Shown piece after piece: positions 24,687 to 32,059 of a stretch of DNA of 64,000 nucleotides. How positions within the stretch are numbered: position 1 is the stretch's first letter; every line of letters begins with the position of its first letter. Position numbers and translations under genes: made by a program. Source of the DNA: Gammaproteobacteria bacterium (GTDB lineage Bacteria > Pseudomonadota > Gammaproteobacteria > GCA-001735895); assembly GCA_029862125.1 (NCBI GenBank), contig JAOTXY010000002.1, positions 1 through 64,000 of the forward strand, in the 5' to 3' direction. Below the pieces are notes generated by a model. The model was not told the DNA's origin and searched no databases. It was given only the letters and a program-made list of their open reading frames with translations.

Positions 24687-25832
24687 ATGGACCTAGACCT
24701 TTATTCGCAGTCGCTGCTGTGGGCTTTCGGGCTTTCGATCGTGTTTGGCGCGATTGCCAACAAGGCAAACTTTTGCACCATGGGGGCGGTTTCCGACTGG
24801 ATTAATATCGGCGACCACAATCGCATGCGCTCGTGGTTGCTGGCGATCGTAACTGCAATTATCGGTGTCGGGATTCTGGAGTATTCAGGCAGCATCGACC
24901 TGTCGTTAACGACCAGCAACGAGACCTCCAATCCGCCTTACCGCAGCGCCAATTTCATCTGGCTGCGCCACCTCGTGGGCGGCCTGATGTTCGGTATCGG
25001 CATGACGCTGGCCAGTGGTTGCGGCAACAAGACCCTGGTGCGCCTCGGTGAAGGCAACATGAAGTCGGTCGTAGTCCTCACCATCATGGGGATCGCCGCC
25101 TGGTGGATGCTGTTTTCCGATTTCGGTTACCTGGTATTTCTGCAATGGATGCTGCCGGTCAGTATTGATTTCTCCAGCCAGGGAATTCCCAGCCAGGATA
25201 TTACGGCGGTGTTGTCCGGACTAGCCGGGATCGAATCGAGCGCTGCACTGGGATTCGCAATCGCGCTGGTAGTGGCTGTTCCGCTATTGATCTGGATACT
25301 GCGGGCGCAAGACTTCCGCACAAACCTGGAGTTAGTCAGCGCCGGCCTGGTGATCGGCATGCTGATCGTTATCGGCTGGTACATTACCACTGGACCGGGT
25401 GGTCTCGAACTGATGGATGAACTGGAATTCATGGACGAACGACCCTTTTTCACCGGTGCGCAGTCACTAACGTTTATCGGCCCTACCGGGCATATTGCGC
25501 AGTACCTTAAGGAAGGTTTTTCAGCAATATTCTTAACCTTTGGCATTGCCACCGTGTTCGGTGTCGTGGTTGGCTCGTTTCTATATACTCTGGTATTTCG
25601 CAAGGTCCGTATTGAATGGTTTGTATCCTGGAATGATTTCCTGATGCACGCTATCGGCGCGTTGTTAATGGGTATTGGCGGGGTACTGGCGATGGGTTGC
25701 ACCATTGGCCAGGGAATCACCGGGGTTTCGACCCTGGCGCTGGGATCGATTCTGACGATCGTCGCGATCATCTCCGGCAGCGCGGCAACCATGAAGTACC
25801 AGTATTACCTAATGATGCGTGAAGATGACTAG
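24687..25832 (+). CDS. YeeE/YedE (TsuA-like) sulfur-compound transporter
   Basis: 381 residues with about nine to ten membrane segments. Diagnostic Cys motifs: ANKANFCTMGAVSDW, MTLASGCGNKTLVRLGEG and AMGCTIGQGITGVSTLALGS. In TsuA homologues these Cys guide thiosulfate across the inner membrane. The position after tusA-dsrE2-fadL makes import of sulfur or thiosulfate to TusA/DsrE2 a sensible role. RBS GGGAG. Family confident; the exact substrate inferred. Confidence 0.88.
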   Translation: MDLDLYSQSLLWAFGLSIVFGAIANKANFCTMGAVSDWINIGDHNRMRSWLLAIVTAIIGVGILEYSGSIDLSLTTSNETSNPPYRSANFIWLRHLVGGLMFGIGMTLASGCGNKTLVRLGEGNMKSVVVLTIMGIAAWWMLFSDFGYLVFLQWMLPVSIDFSSQGIPSQDITAVLSGLAGIESSAALGFAIALVVAVPLLIWILRAQDFRTNLELVSAGLVIGMLIVIGWYITTGPGGLELMDELEFMDERPFFTGAQSLTFIGPTGHIAQYLKEGFSAIFLTFGIATVFGVVVGSFLYTLVFRKVRIEWFVSWNDFLMHAIGALLMGIGGVLAMGCTIGQGITGVSTLALGSILTIVAIISGSAATMKYQYYLMMREDD

Positions 25833-25961
25833 ATGGGATATACCGGGCAAAACCTGTTTTTGCTAGGCTACGGGTCTTGTCAGCCATCAGGCTGATAGCG
25901 AGAACCGAAACTTTAAACGATCTTTGCGCCAATTTGAAATTGTAGAAACCAGGAGATTCCG

Positions 25962-26159
25962 ATGAACCAGGCTTATCGTGACGCAATCACCCAAATGGAA
26001 AAAATGAAAGTACAGGAGGAATATATCCTCGGCTGGCAGGGCGGTTTTCTCGGGCATCCACAACGCGAAGAACAGCGTCTCACCGAAGCCTATGAAGCCG
26101 GCTACGAGGACGGCAGCGCCAAATCCAGCGACAATTTTTCAAACTGGGTCGAATCCTAG
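25962..26159 (+). CDS. Small cytoplasmic protein, unknown function
   Basis: 65 residues, charged, with the central YILGWQGGFLGHPQRE and AYEAGYEDGSAK. The AYxxGYxxG part is faintly like ribosome modulation factor, but the rest is not. AGGAGA lies upstream. The last four bases overlap the end of the convergent 186-residue gene. No function is assigned. Confidence 0.6.
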   Translation: MNQAYRDAITQMEKMKVQEEYILGWQGGFLGHPQREEQRLTEAYEAGYEDGSAKSSDNFSNWVES

Positions 26160-26716
26160 ACTTCGAAGACAACCAACCCAGCCAACGAACGTTTTAAAGC
26201 CGCTTCGATTTCAGGCGCCTCTCTGCCGACGATATAATCCGGGATCCAGCGACTGTCGCGTTCACCCATGGACTCTTTTACGTGGTCTCCAAGACGACAG
26301 CGCATAGCGAAGCTACCGCCTTCGGCCTCGCTGAAGCCGTAACCCGCATAGTCCGTTGAACGCTGGTTGATCTTGCTGACAAAGTCGGCCCGGTATTCAC
26401 CCTCGCCCTGAACGTCAATCCGACTATCTTCCAGCATCCGCGCCAGGTCCTTGACCAGGCAACTGATGAATTCGGCACGCTGATCCTGGCTGGCCTTCGA
26501 ATATACCCAGCGATCGCAGAAATGTACCAGGTAGCAGACCATTTCCTCCATGATATCGACCCGTTGACCCTGTGTGGCGGTTTCGAAATTTTCATTTTCC
26601 ATGTTCAACACGACGTTGGCCGAAAGCTTCCAGATCGTTGAACCGATGGCATTCGCCATCTGTGCCGGGGACCTCGCCCGCTCGTTCTGGTTCCAGCTTT
26701 TCTTGACTCTTACCAT
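26156..26716 (-). CDS. Conserved-looking protein of unknown function
   Basis: 186 residues, soluble, predicted helical at first (MANAIGSTIWKLSANVVLNM; DIMEEMVCYLVHFCDRWVYS) and mixed later (AGYGFSEAEGGSFAMRCRLG). Cys at several positions but no recognisable cofactor motif. I do not recognise a family. It is followed on the same strand, after reading direction, only by a stop overlap with the 65-residue gene and preceded by the DUF3530-like hydrolase's end 21 bases away, suggesting co-transcription with that hydrolase. Confidence 0.6.
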   Translation of the reverse strand: MVRVKKSWNQNERARSPAQMANAIGSTIWKLSANVVLNMENENFETATQGQRVDIMEEMVCYLVHFCDRWVYSKASQDQRAEFISCLVKDLARMLEDSRIDVQGEGEYRADFVSKINQRSTDYAGYGFSEAEGGSFAMRCRLGDHVKESMGERDSRWIPDYIVGREAPEIEAALKRSLAGLVVFEV

Positions 26717-26737
26717 GTGCGGGGTGATATCCGGAAT

Positions 26738-27535
26738 TTAATTTCGATGCGCGTCAAGCCACTCGGCAACCTGTCTCACCAGGGAGTCTTCGTGACCCTG
26801 GAAAAAATGGTTCGCGCCATCGACACGAACCTGCAGGTATTGATGGACAGATTGTTTTTTGCCTGACGTGGCCCTTTGGTCAACAGAATTGAGCACACGT
26901 TCAAGATCCTCGCTGCCGTACAAATCAAGTACCGGGACCCTTACCTTTGGCAGGGCCTCGAGGTTGTTGTAGTAGGCACCTCCCGCCACCATGCCGATAA
27001 TAACCAGCGAGTCTACCGCTTTGGTATCGCTTTGCGACAGGTAATAGGTTGCCATCGAGGCACCCATGCTGTGGCCGACTATGGTGACATTTTTATAGCC
27101 TTCGTCATCCAGGTAATCGAGCGCCGCCTCGAAACGTCCAGGCACCTCGGGAAACAGTAAACCATATTCTCGTTCATCAGCGTCGTTCGCCAGAATTGGC
27201 ATCTGCAACGACAGCGTGGTAATGCCCTGTTCGAGCAAACCCGCGCGCAAGGGGTAAATCACATCCGGCCAGTTCGGGTGCACACCTATGCCGTGCACCA
27301 ACACCACGGCGCGACCCGAGCTCTCGTCGCCTTCGGTTAAAATACTCAAAAATTCGTGTCCAATATCATCGATCAGCCAGAGCTCGTCTCCATCCAGCAA
27401 ACCGTCGATCACCTGCTCCGCCCAACGACTTTCCTTGGCAACATCGGAATTAGTCGCAGCAACTGGCGTTAACGTAGATACTGCCAGCAGGATAAATAAT
27501 ACAAGCCCGGGTTTAATAAATGTCTTCAACATCAT
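26738..27535 (-). CDS. Secreted alpha/beta hydrolase, DUF3530-like (copy 2)
   Basis: 265 residues, signal peptide ending TPVAAT. The fold is shown by VVLVHGIGVHPNWPDVIYPL, LSLQMPILA and the nucleophile elbow VGHSMGAS. It is clearly paralogous to 12743-13525: same order, PNW/PDW motif and LSLQMP. Both lie at the edges of the sox-associated region, so a shared role in envelope or sulfur handling is plausible. The unknown 186-residue gene follows it. Confidence 0.78.
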   Translation of the reverse strand: MMLKTFIKPGLVLFILLAVSTLTPVAATNSDVAKESRWAEQVIDGLLDGDELWLIDDIGHEFLSILTEGDESSGRAVVLVHGIGVHPNWPDVIYPLRAGLLEQGITTLSLQMPILANDADEREYGLLFPEVPGRFEAALDYLDDEGYKNVTIVGHSMGASMATYYLSQSDTKAVDSLVIIGMVAGGAYYNNLEALPKVRVPVLDLYGSEDLERVLNSVDQRATSGKKQSVHQYLQVRVDGANHFFQGHEDSLVRQVAEWLDAHRN

Positions 27536-27624
27536 TGCGCTTCCTATCTAAAGTACTGATAACTATGAAATTATCAATTTATAACTGACGCATAATACCG
27601 TTAATCAACACTTAAAACCCCTAT

Positions 27625-27636
27625 CCAATTTGGGTA
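27625..27636. promoter_or_regulatory. CCAATTTGGGTA motif in divergent promoter gap
   Basis: CTATCCAATTTGGGTATC sits between the hydrolase and the oxygenase gene. The 12-mer CCAATTTGGGTA is identical to the reverse complement of part of the soxX-upstream palindrome (20034-20049 region). A shared regulator is inferred. Confidence 0.35.
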
Positions 27637-27719
27637 TCTCGTCAACAACCAGGTTAGCCGTTTGGGAGGCGCTACAAACGTCAGTTTCGGTTAAAATTCT
27701 ATTCACTCAGAAAGCGAAC

Positions 27720-28307
27720 ATGAAAATGGAAAAGTCGATCTTCGAGGTAAAACCGGGCAGCTTTATATTCGAAAAAACGAAATCCCTGCCGCTTGATGTG
27801 TGTCGCGAAATGATCGAACGATTTGAAAAGCACAGTGACGAACAATATCCGGGGCGTATCGGCCAGACCAGGGACCATGACGACTCCATCAAACGCTCCA
27901 CCGACCTGGTATTAAGCGGTAAATCTCACTGGCAGGACCTGGATGGTGAACTTTTCAGGTCGCTCAACCAGGCGCTCGCCGAGTTCAAACAAACCTATTC
28001 TTTTTTTGACGGCCCTTTCAAGGATATGGGCTACGCGATTCAACGCACCGACCCGGGCGAATTTTATCACTGGCATATCGACGGCGGCAGTCATGAATTT
28101 GCAATGCGACAACTGGTAGCCATCTGGTACCTCAATACGTTGCGGGACCAGGGCGGCGAAACCGAGTTTCAATACCAGGATGTCCAGATCACCGCGGAGG
28201 CCGGCAAGCTGCTGCTGTTCCCACCCTTCTGGACACACCTGCACCGCGGTAGCACCCTGAAATCCGGCAGCAAGTACATCGCCACTACCTGGGTCGTGTT
28301 CGCCTGA
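27720..28307 (+). CDS. Fe(II)/2-oxoglutarate-dependent oxygenase (prolyl-4-hydroxylase-like)
   Basis: About 195 residues. The iron site is HWHID with a distal His in WTHLHRGST and the 2-OG-binding Arg in the same region; GGETEFQYQD precedes. Family is the P4H-like 2OG-Fe(II) oxygenases. The start at 27720 gives the common length; a reading frame open further upstream has no RBS. It may hydroxylate a protein residue. It is one of three such enzymes within 4 kb. Confidence 0.8.
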   Translation: MKMEKSIFEVKPGSFIFEKTKSLPLDVCREMIERFEKHSDEQYPGRIGQTRDHDDSIKRSTDLVLSGKSHWQDLDGELFRSLNQALAEFKQTYSFFDGPFKDMGYAIQRTDPGEFYHWHIDGGSHEFAMRQLVAIWYLNTLRDQGGETEFQYQDVQITAEAGKLLLFPPFWTHLHRGSTLKSGSKYIATTWVVFA

Positions 28308-28387
28308 GGCGTTTGCCAGGGCGCCGACTTTCTTCCGTCCGGGGTAAGCGCTACTTGGTAGCCGTAAAATTAATGGGAAACGCAGCT

Positions 28388-28711
28388 TCAATGATCGAAA
28401 AATTCATTTCCCTGGATTTCACCTTCCGTGTTGATGCGAATTCTGCGGGTGCCGGGTTTGCTGTTTAGAATATAGGCACACATCATCAGCGCATACTCTT
28501 CATTTTTTTTCTGCATCGCCGTTAACAACTTGTCGGCGACTATCTGGCAACGCTGGTTCTGATCCGGGTCAGGTACCCACCAGCGACTCATTTGCCAGCC
28601 GCAGCTCATGTCCTGATCCATCTTGTTAAAAAATTCGGTTGCCTCGAGTGCAAGCGTTTCTGGCACATCGAGGTCATAACTCTTATCATCGATCTCAACG
28701 GTAATATTCAT
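28388..28711 (-). CDS. Small protein of unknown function
   Basis: 107 residues, N-terminal strands (NITVEIDDKSYDLDVPE) then helix with two nearby Cys and a CGWQMSRWWVPDP motif, then basic RRIRIN near the end. No family recognised. It is divergent from the PiuC-like oxygenase with only 18 bases between the two starts, so each promoter must overlap the other gene. Confidence 0.6.
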   Translation of the reverse strand: MNITVEIDDKSYDLDVPETLALEATEFFNKMDQDMSCGWQMSRWWVPDPDQNQRCQIVADKLLTAMQKKNEEYALMMCAYILNSKPGTRRIRINTEGEIQGNEFFDH

Positions 28712-28729
28712 AGGTTTATCTCGAAGACG

Positions 28730-29401
28730 ATGTTAATAAAAATACCTGACCTGCTAAATCCCGTACAGCTCGAGGCGGTTTGTTCGGTGCTGCGACAAGC
28801 CAGGTTTGTCGATGGCAAGCTCAGCGCCGGCAAAAATGCCAGCGTTAAAAAAAATAACCGGGAACTTGCGCCAGACGAGGACCGCTTTGATGCATTAAAC
28901 AACGTCGTCATGACCGAGCTGGTACAAAACCCCGTGTATCTGCGGGCCGCCATGCCGGTAAAAATATGCGCCCCGATCTATGCGCGCTACGAACCCGGCA
29001 TGGAGTACGGCGGTCATATCGACGATCCGATAATGGGATCACCCGGTTCGAGATATCGTTCCGATATATCGATTACAATTTTCCTTAACGGGCCCGGGGA
29101 ATACGAAGGTGGTGAACTCTGTATTGAAACAAGCGACGGTAATACTGATTTCAAACTTCCCGCGGGACAGGCCATACTCTATCCATCAAACAGCTATCAC
29201 TCGGTAAAAAAAGTAACCGCGGGCGAGCGCCTGGTGGCAATAACCTGGGTGCAAAGTTACATTCGCCGTGCAGACCAACGCGAGTTACTGATGCAACTGG
29301 ACCAGGCCAGAGAATTGCTGGCCGATACCCCAAACCATGCGATCCATGATCAGATCGATCTCTGCCATGCAAACCTGTTTCGCATGTGGGCCGAGACCTA
29401 G
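28730..29401 (+). CDS. piuC: PKHD-type Fe(II)/2OG hydroxylase (PiuC/YbiX family)
   Basis: About 223 residues. The PiuC family pattern is present: YARYEPGMEYGGHIDDPIMG (His and Asp ligands), then SNSYHSVKKVTAGERLVAI (second His and 2-OG Arg). Members are Fe(II) dioxygenases often iron-regulated and of unknown target. The chosen ATG at 28730 gives the usual length; longer starts run into the divergent gene. The second of three 2OG enzymes near dsr. Confidence 0.85.
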   Translation: MLIKIPDLLNPVQLEAVCSVLRQARFVDGKLSAGKNASVKKNNRELAPDEDRFDALNNVVMTELVQNPVYLRAAMPVKICAPIYARYEPGMEYGGHIDDPIMGSPGSRYRSDISITIFLNGPGEYEGGELCIETSDGNTDFKLPAGQAILYPSNSYHSVKKVTAGERLVAITWVQSYIRRADQRELLMQLDQARELLADTPNHAIHDQIDLCHANLFRMWAET

Positions 29402-29407
29402 ACTGCC

Positions 29408-29611
29408 TCAACGATGCGAGCCTTTCTCCTCGTGGGCCAGGTCGACCAGTTTAGTTGCGAGTTCATCATAAGCACGTTTGTTCTTCGCTAACTCCGACTC
29501 ACCCTCGGTATCGTAGTAGTCTTCAGCCGAAAACTTGCCACCTTGCTCGAGCTCGATGAACTGGCGCTGCAATTCCAGCATCTGCTTGATGATTTCCTGT
29601 TTTTCACTCAT
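29408..29611 (-). CDS. Small coiled-coil protein, last gene of the dsr-divergent operon
   Basis: 67 residues, no Cys. It begins with a helix (EIIKQMLELQRQFIELEQGG) and ends with another (AYDELATKLVDLAHEEK), suggesting a short helical hairpin. It follows the Cys-less DsrC paralogue by 40 bases on the same strand. I know no function; a partner or regulator of DsrC-type proteins is a possibility from context only. Confidence 0.65.
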   Translation of the reverse strand: MSEKQEIIKQMLELQRQFIELEQGGKFSAEDYYDTEGESELAKNKRAYDELATKLVDLAHEEKGSHR

Positions 29612-29651
29612 TGGTTTTCCTCGATTAATCGTTCGCGCGGTAGTTAGTTTC

Positions 29652-29993
29652 CTAGTAGCCGCCTTTTCTGCGGCTTTCCGGTAGACCCGCTATTCTACCA
29701 CCCTGTTTACTGGGATCACCCGGGAACAAATCATAAAGCGTTTTCGCACTAACCGATTTGTCGCCCCAGGTGCCTGCCATCGCTTTGACCAGAGTCCGGG
29801 TATTAGGCTGGTTGCCCGCGTTATTAACAAATTCATCACGTAAATAATTGACTAAATCCCAGTGCCGTTCACTGAGTTCCAGTTTTTCCTGGCCCGCCAG
29901 GACCCTGGCAACGGATTCCGACCAGTCCTCGACATTTTCCAGAAAACCCGTCTCCGTGGTTGGAATCTCCCTACCATCAACACTTATACTCAT
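29652..29993 (-). CDS. DsrC/TusE-family paralogue lacking both conserved cysteines (RspA-like)
   Basis: 113 residues aligning with DsrC: SERHWDLVNYLRDEF corresponds to DNHWEVINFLRDYY, TLYDLFPG to YLYELFPYGP, and IAGLPESR to YAGLPKPTG. True DsrC ends GCV with a second Cys 11 residues earlier (both are in 35613-35945); here both are absent and the whole protein has no Cys. It cannot carry sulfur and may regulate or mimic DsrC. It is next to the Cas6-like gene, divergent from dsrA. Confidence 0.85.
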   Translation of the reverse strand: MSISVDGREIPTTETGFLENVEDWSESVARVLAGQEKLELSERHWDLVNYLRDEFVNNAGNQPNTRTLVKAMAGTWGDKSVSAKTLYDLFPGDPSKQGGRIAGLPESRRKGGY

Positions 29994-30029
29994 ATTACTA
30001 ACCTCAATTCTTTCTCCTCGATTACAAAA

Positions 30030-30713
30030 CTATTCCTGAACCTTGTGCACCGGGTTTATTCCCCGATGCGGAACAAACAAGCCGCAGCCGAGCATTCGAC
30101 CTTCACCCAATCCCTGCTGCTGCAGGGTTACCGATTCTTCGGGCTCCAGGTCCGCTATCATCAGGGCGCGGGTAAAGATTGGTCCATCTGCAGTGCGAAT
30201 CGTGCCGGACCTGCCGCAAATCATTTTTGAAACTTCGATATTCATCCGCTTCAATAATTCAGCGACTTCGACCAGGAAATCGGCTTCGGCCTGGTCCCGA
30301 TCGCAGCAAACCGCGCGGGCATGGAGTGTGCCCAGGGTCGATAACTTGCGCTTCGTACTTTCACCTATGGCAACCTCCTGGGAACCGATCCGCAGCGTTC
30401 GATTCGTGATCCCGGCTACTTCATCGCTATCGTCTCGATGCACCCGTATTGCGAGGCGGGCACGAGCTGACAACGGCAACATGGCATCGCTTTGCTCCGG
30501 TCGATTCCAGCCGTTTCCTGAACCGGCCATGCGCACACCATGCACCCCGATCTTGCTGCAGGTGTCGAGTTTCAAGTGTGACCCTAGCGCTTGCGAAAGC
30601 GCAAAGGCATGGTCTATATCAAGGTTGGTGCCGCGCAGTTTGAACACCAGGTCGAACACATCATCGGGCACCTGGTATTCTTTTTCGGATTCGCTATCTT
30701 CGCGCCAGAACAT
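30030..30713 (-). CDS. Cas6/Cmx6-like protein outside any CRISPR locus
   Basis: About 227 residues. The N-terminal VPDDVFDLVFKLRGTNLDID, then LPLSARARLAIRVH and ADFLVEVAELLKRMNI, and the C-terminal glycine-rich loop GLGEGRMLGCGLFVPHRG, match the type I-MYXAN Cas6/Cmx6 family. Cas6 cleaves CRISPR repeat RNA, but no array or other cas gene is present. The start at 30713 is chosen because the frame before it overlaps the oxygenase gene. In an operon with a TauD-like enzyme and the Cys-less DsrC paralogue, its job is likely RNA binding or cleavage unrelated to immunity (inferred). Confidence 0.78.
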   Translation of the reverse strand: MFWREDSESEKEYQVPDDVFDLVFKLRGTNLDIDHAFALSQALGSHLKLDTCSKIGVHGVRMAGSGNGWNRPEQSDAMLPLSARARLAIRVHRDDSDEVAGITNRTLRIGSQEVAIGESTKRKLSTLGTLHARAVCCDRDQAEADFLVEVAELLKRMNIEVSKMICGRSGTIRTADGPIFTRALMIADLEPEESVTLQQQGLGEGRMLGCGLFVPHRGINPVHKVQE

Positions 30714-30735
30714 TTTCTTGTGCCTATATATGCTT

Positions 30736-31650
30736 TCAGGCCAGGGCCTTGTCAAAATTGATCGCATCGTAGTAGCGCGCGCGATAAACCAGTCGCGGCG
30801 GCAAGTCAGCGCCATTGTGAAACGCCTGGCGTCCATGCAGAATATTATTACAAACGATGCCCTGGTGCTCGCGCAGCTTGATTTCTATCATCGTTTTACC
30901 ATCCATCAGAATTTCACGCACCCGGTTGAGCGCGCTTGCGCTCTGCCGGTCTGACTTCCAGACAATGTTGTGTGGTCTCGAGGTGTAACGCATATTCAGG
31001 GCGCAGGTCCCTGGTTGTAACGAAAATACCGGACCGGTTTCTGCCGCACGGATAACTCGATTGCCCTGAACATTAGCAGGCACGCACATCATATCGTTGC
31101 ACATCAGCGCCTCGAGCAGATTGGGTGCTTCGTCCCGAATCAGCAGGTACATCATCTCGTGATCAAACAGGAAGTTATCTCCACCGCGCTCGGACTGATG
31201 CACGCAATAAAGCGCGAATGCATTGATTCGACGCCCATCGGGATTGTAGTAGCCATCCGTATGCCAGTTCATACCACGACTGGTGTAAGGGATGTACTGC
31301 GAACGCTTGTCTGACTCGCTAACAACCTGCAGCGACGTGACTTTATTCTCGTCCGCGCCCAGGTTAACATCCAGGTCCTGCAGTCCAAATTGTCGATTAA
31401 GCGCCAGGAATTCAGATTTCCCCAACTGAACTGTAGATTCAAACACAACGAAATTATAGGCTGCCACCTGTTTCCGAATCTGATCCAGCATCGAATCCGG
31501 AAGGCCTGACTCAGGATTCAGTGGATAGACCTTAGTAGCTGTCAATTCCTGTCGATATCGCAACTTGCGTGCCCGCCAGGCCTGGTACGCAGCTTCGTTT
31601 TCGAGCATAAAAGGAGAATTTTCATCGCAGCTGTTGAGTGCGCTGCTCAT
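30736..31650 (-). CDS. TauD/TfdA-like Fe(II)/2OG dioxygenase
   Basis: About 304 residues. The iron ligands are in NWHTDGYYN and the distal His in NNILHGRQAF; RLVYRARYY closes the 2-OG-binding strand. The family includes taurine and gamma-butyrobetaine dioxygenases, suggesting release of sulfite or an organic sulfur/amine function, though the substrate is not readable. Starts: ATG 31650 or TTG 31671, neither with a clear RBS. It begins the operon that runs away from dsrA. Confidence 0.78.
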   Translation of the reverse strand: MSSALNSCDENSPFMLENEAAYQAWRARKLRYRQELTATKVYPLNPESGLPDSMLDQIRKQVAAYNFVVFESTVQLGKSEFLALNRQFGLQDLDVNLGADENKVTSLQVVSESDKRSQYIPYTSRGMNWHTDGYYNPDGRRINAFALYCVHQSERGGDNFLFDHEMMYLLIRDEAPNLLEALMCNDMMCVPANVQGNRVIRAAETGPVFSLQPGTCALNMRYTSRPHNIVWKSDRQSASALNRVREILMDGKTMIEIKLREHQGIVCNNILHGRQAFHNGADLPPRLVYRARYYDAINFDKALA

Positions 31651-31696
31651 ATGGTCTAATGTGGCGTTCAATTCCGGTCCGGGTTGTTAGAATTCA

Positions 31697-31743
31697 ATGG
31701 GTAAATCAAGCCTGATTCTATTACACGCGATACCCGATTGGAG
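31697..31743. promoter_or_regulatory. NarL-like heptamers in the dsr divergent region
   Basis: ATGGGTA at 31697-31703 is a perfect AKRRGTA heptamer; ATACCCGATTGGAG at 31730-31743 resembles the sox and 27.6-kb sites. Such heptamers are short and can occur by chance. Confidence 0.3.
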
Positions 31744-31854
31744 CACCCCATCGGTAGGAGTCAAAAAACTAAATGGGCTTAACCAGTAAACCTATGATAT
31801 TTATAGGTTTTATCGGTTATACGGTCGGCAAGAAAAAAACCCGGATCAGACGTG

Positions 31855-31880
31855 GAAATTTAGCCTATCTCGATAGGGAT
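31855..31880. promoter_or_regulatory. CCTATC-TC-GATAGG palindrome upstream of dsrA
   Basis: A perfect 6-2-6 palindrome within GCCTATCTCGATAGGGAT, about 190 bases before the dsrA ATG. CCTATC also appears near the 22.3-kb and 27.6-kb sites. It could be an operator; no regulator is assigned. Confidence 0.35.
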
Positions 31881-31964
31881 AAGTTTACAAATTGCTGCAC
31901 CCCAAGCGGGGGATAGCTCATCCCGTCTAATTCTAACAAACTAGCGCCAACGCCGGCATTTCGT

Positions 31965-32029
31965 CAGGTCTACGAGAGGATCGTAGCTGACCTGGATCCT
32001 GATTCCAGGGGCCACCTGGTTCTGGAATC
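31965..32029 (+). promoter_or_regulatory. dsrA leader with mutually exclusive hairpins
   Basis: Three stems: C, CAGGTC-TACGA with TCGTA-GCT-GACCTG (31965-31994); A, CCTGGA with TCCAGG (31991-32009); B, GATTCCAG with CTGGAATC (32001-32029). A shares bases with both C and B, so A excludes them. This alternative pairing resembles attenuators or riboswitch expression platforms. It ends 30 bases before the dsrA ATG and does not cover an RBS. No known riboswitch class recognised. Confidence 0.5.
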
Positions 32030-32059
32030 GTTCAACAGATAAACGGGAACAGATTTACT

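Noticed and set aside
25127..25792. 221-residue minus-strand frame opposite the YeeE/YedE gene
   Set aside because: Composition is that of antisense membrane-protein sequence; the plus strand carries the family Cys motifs.
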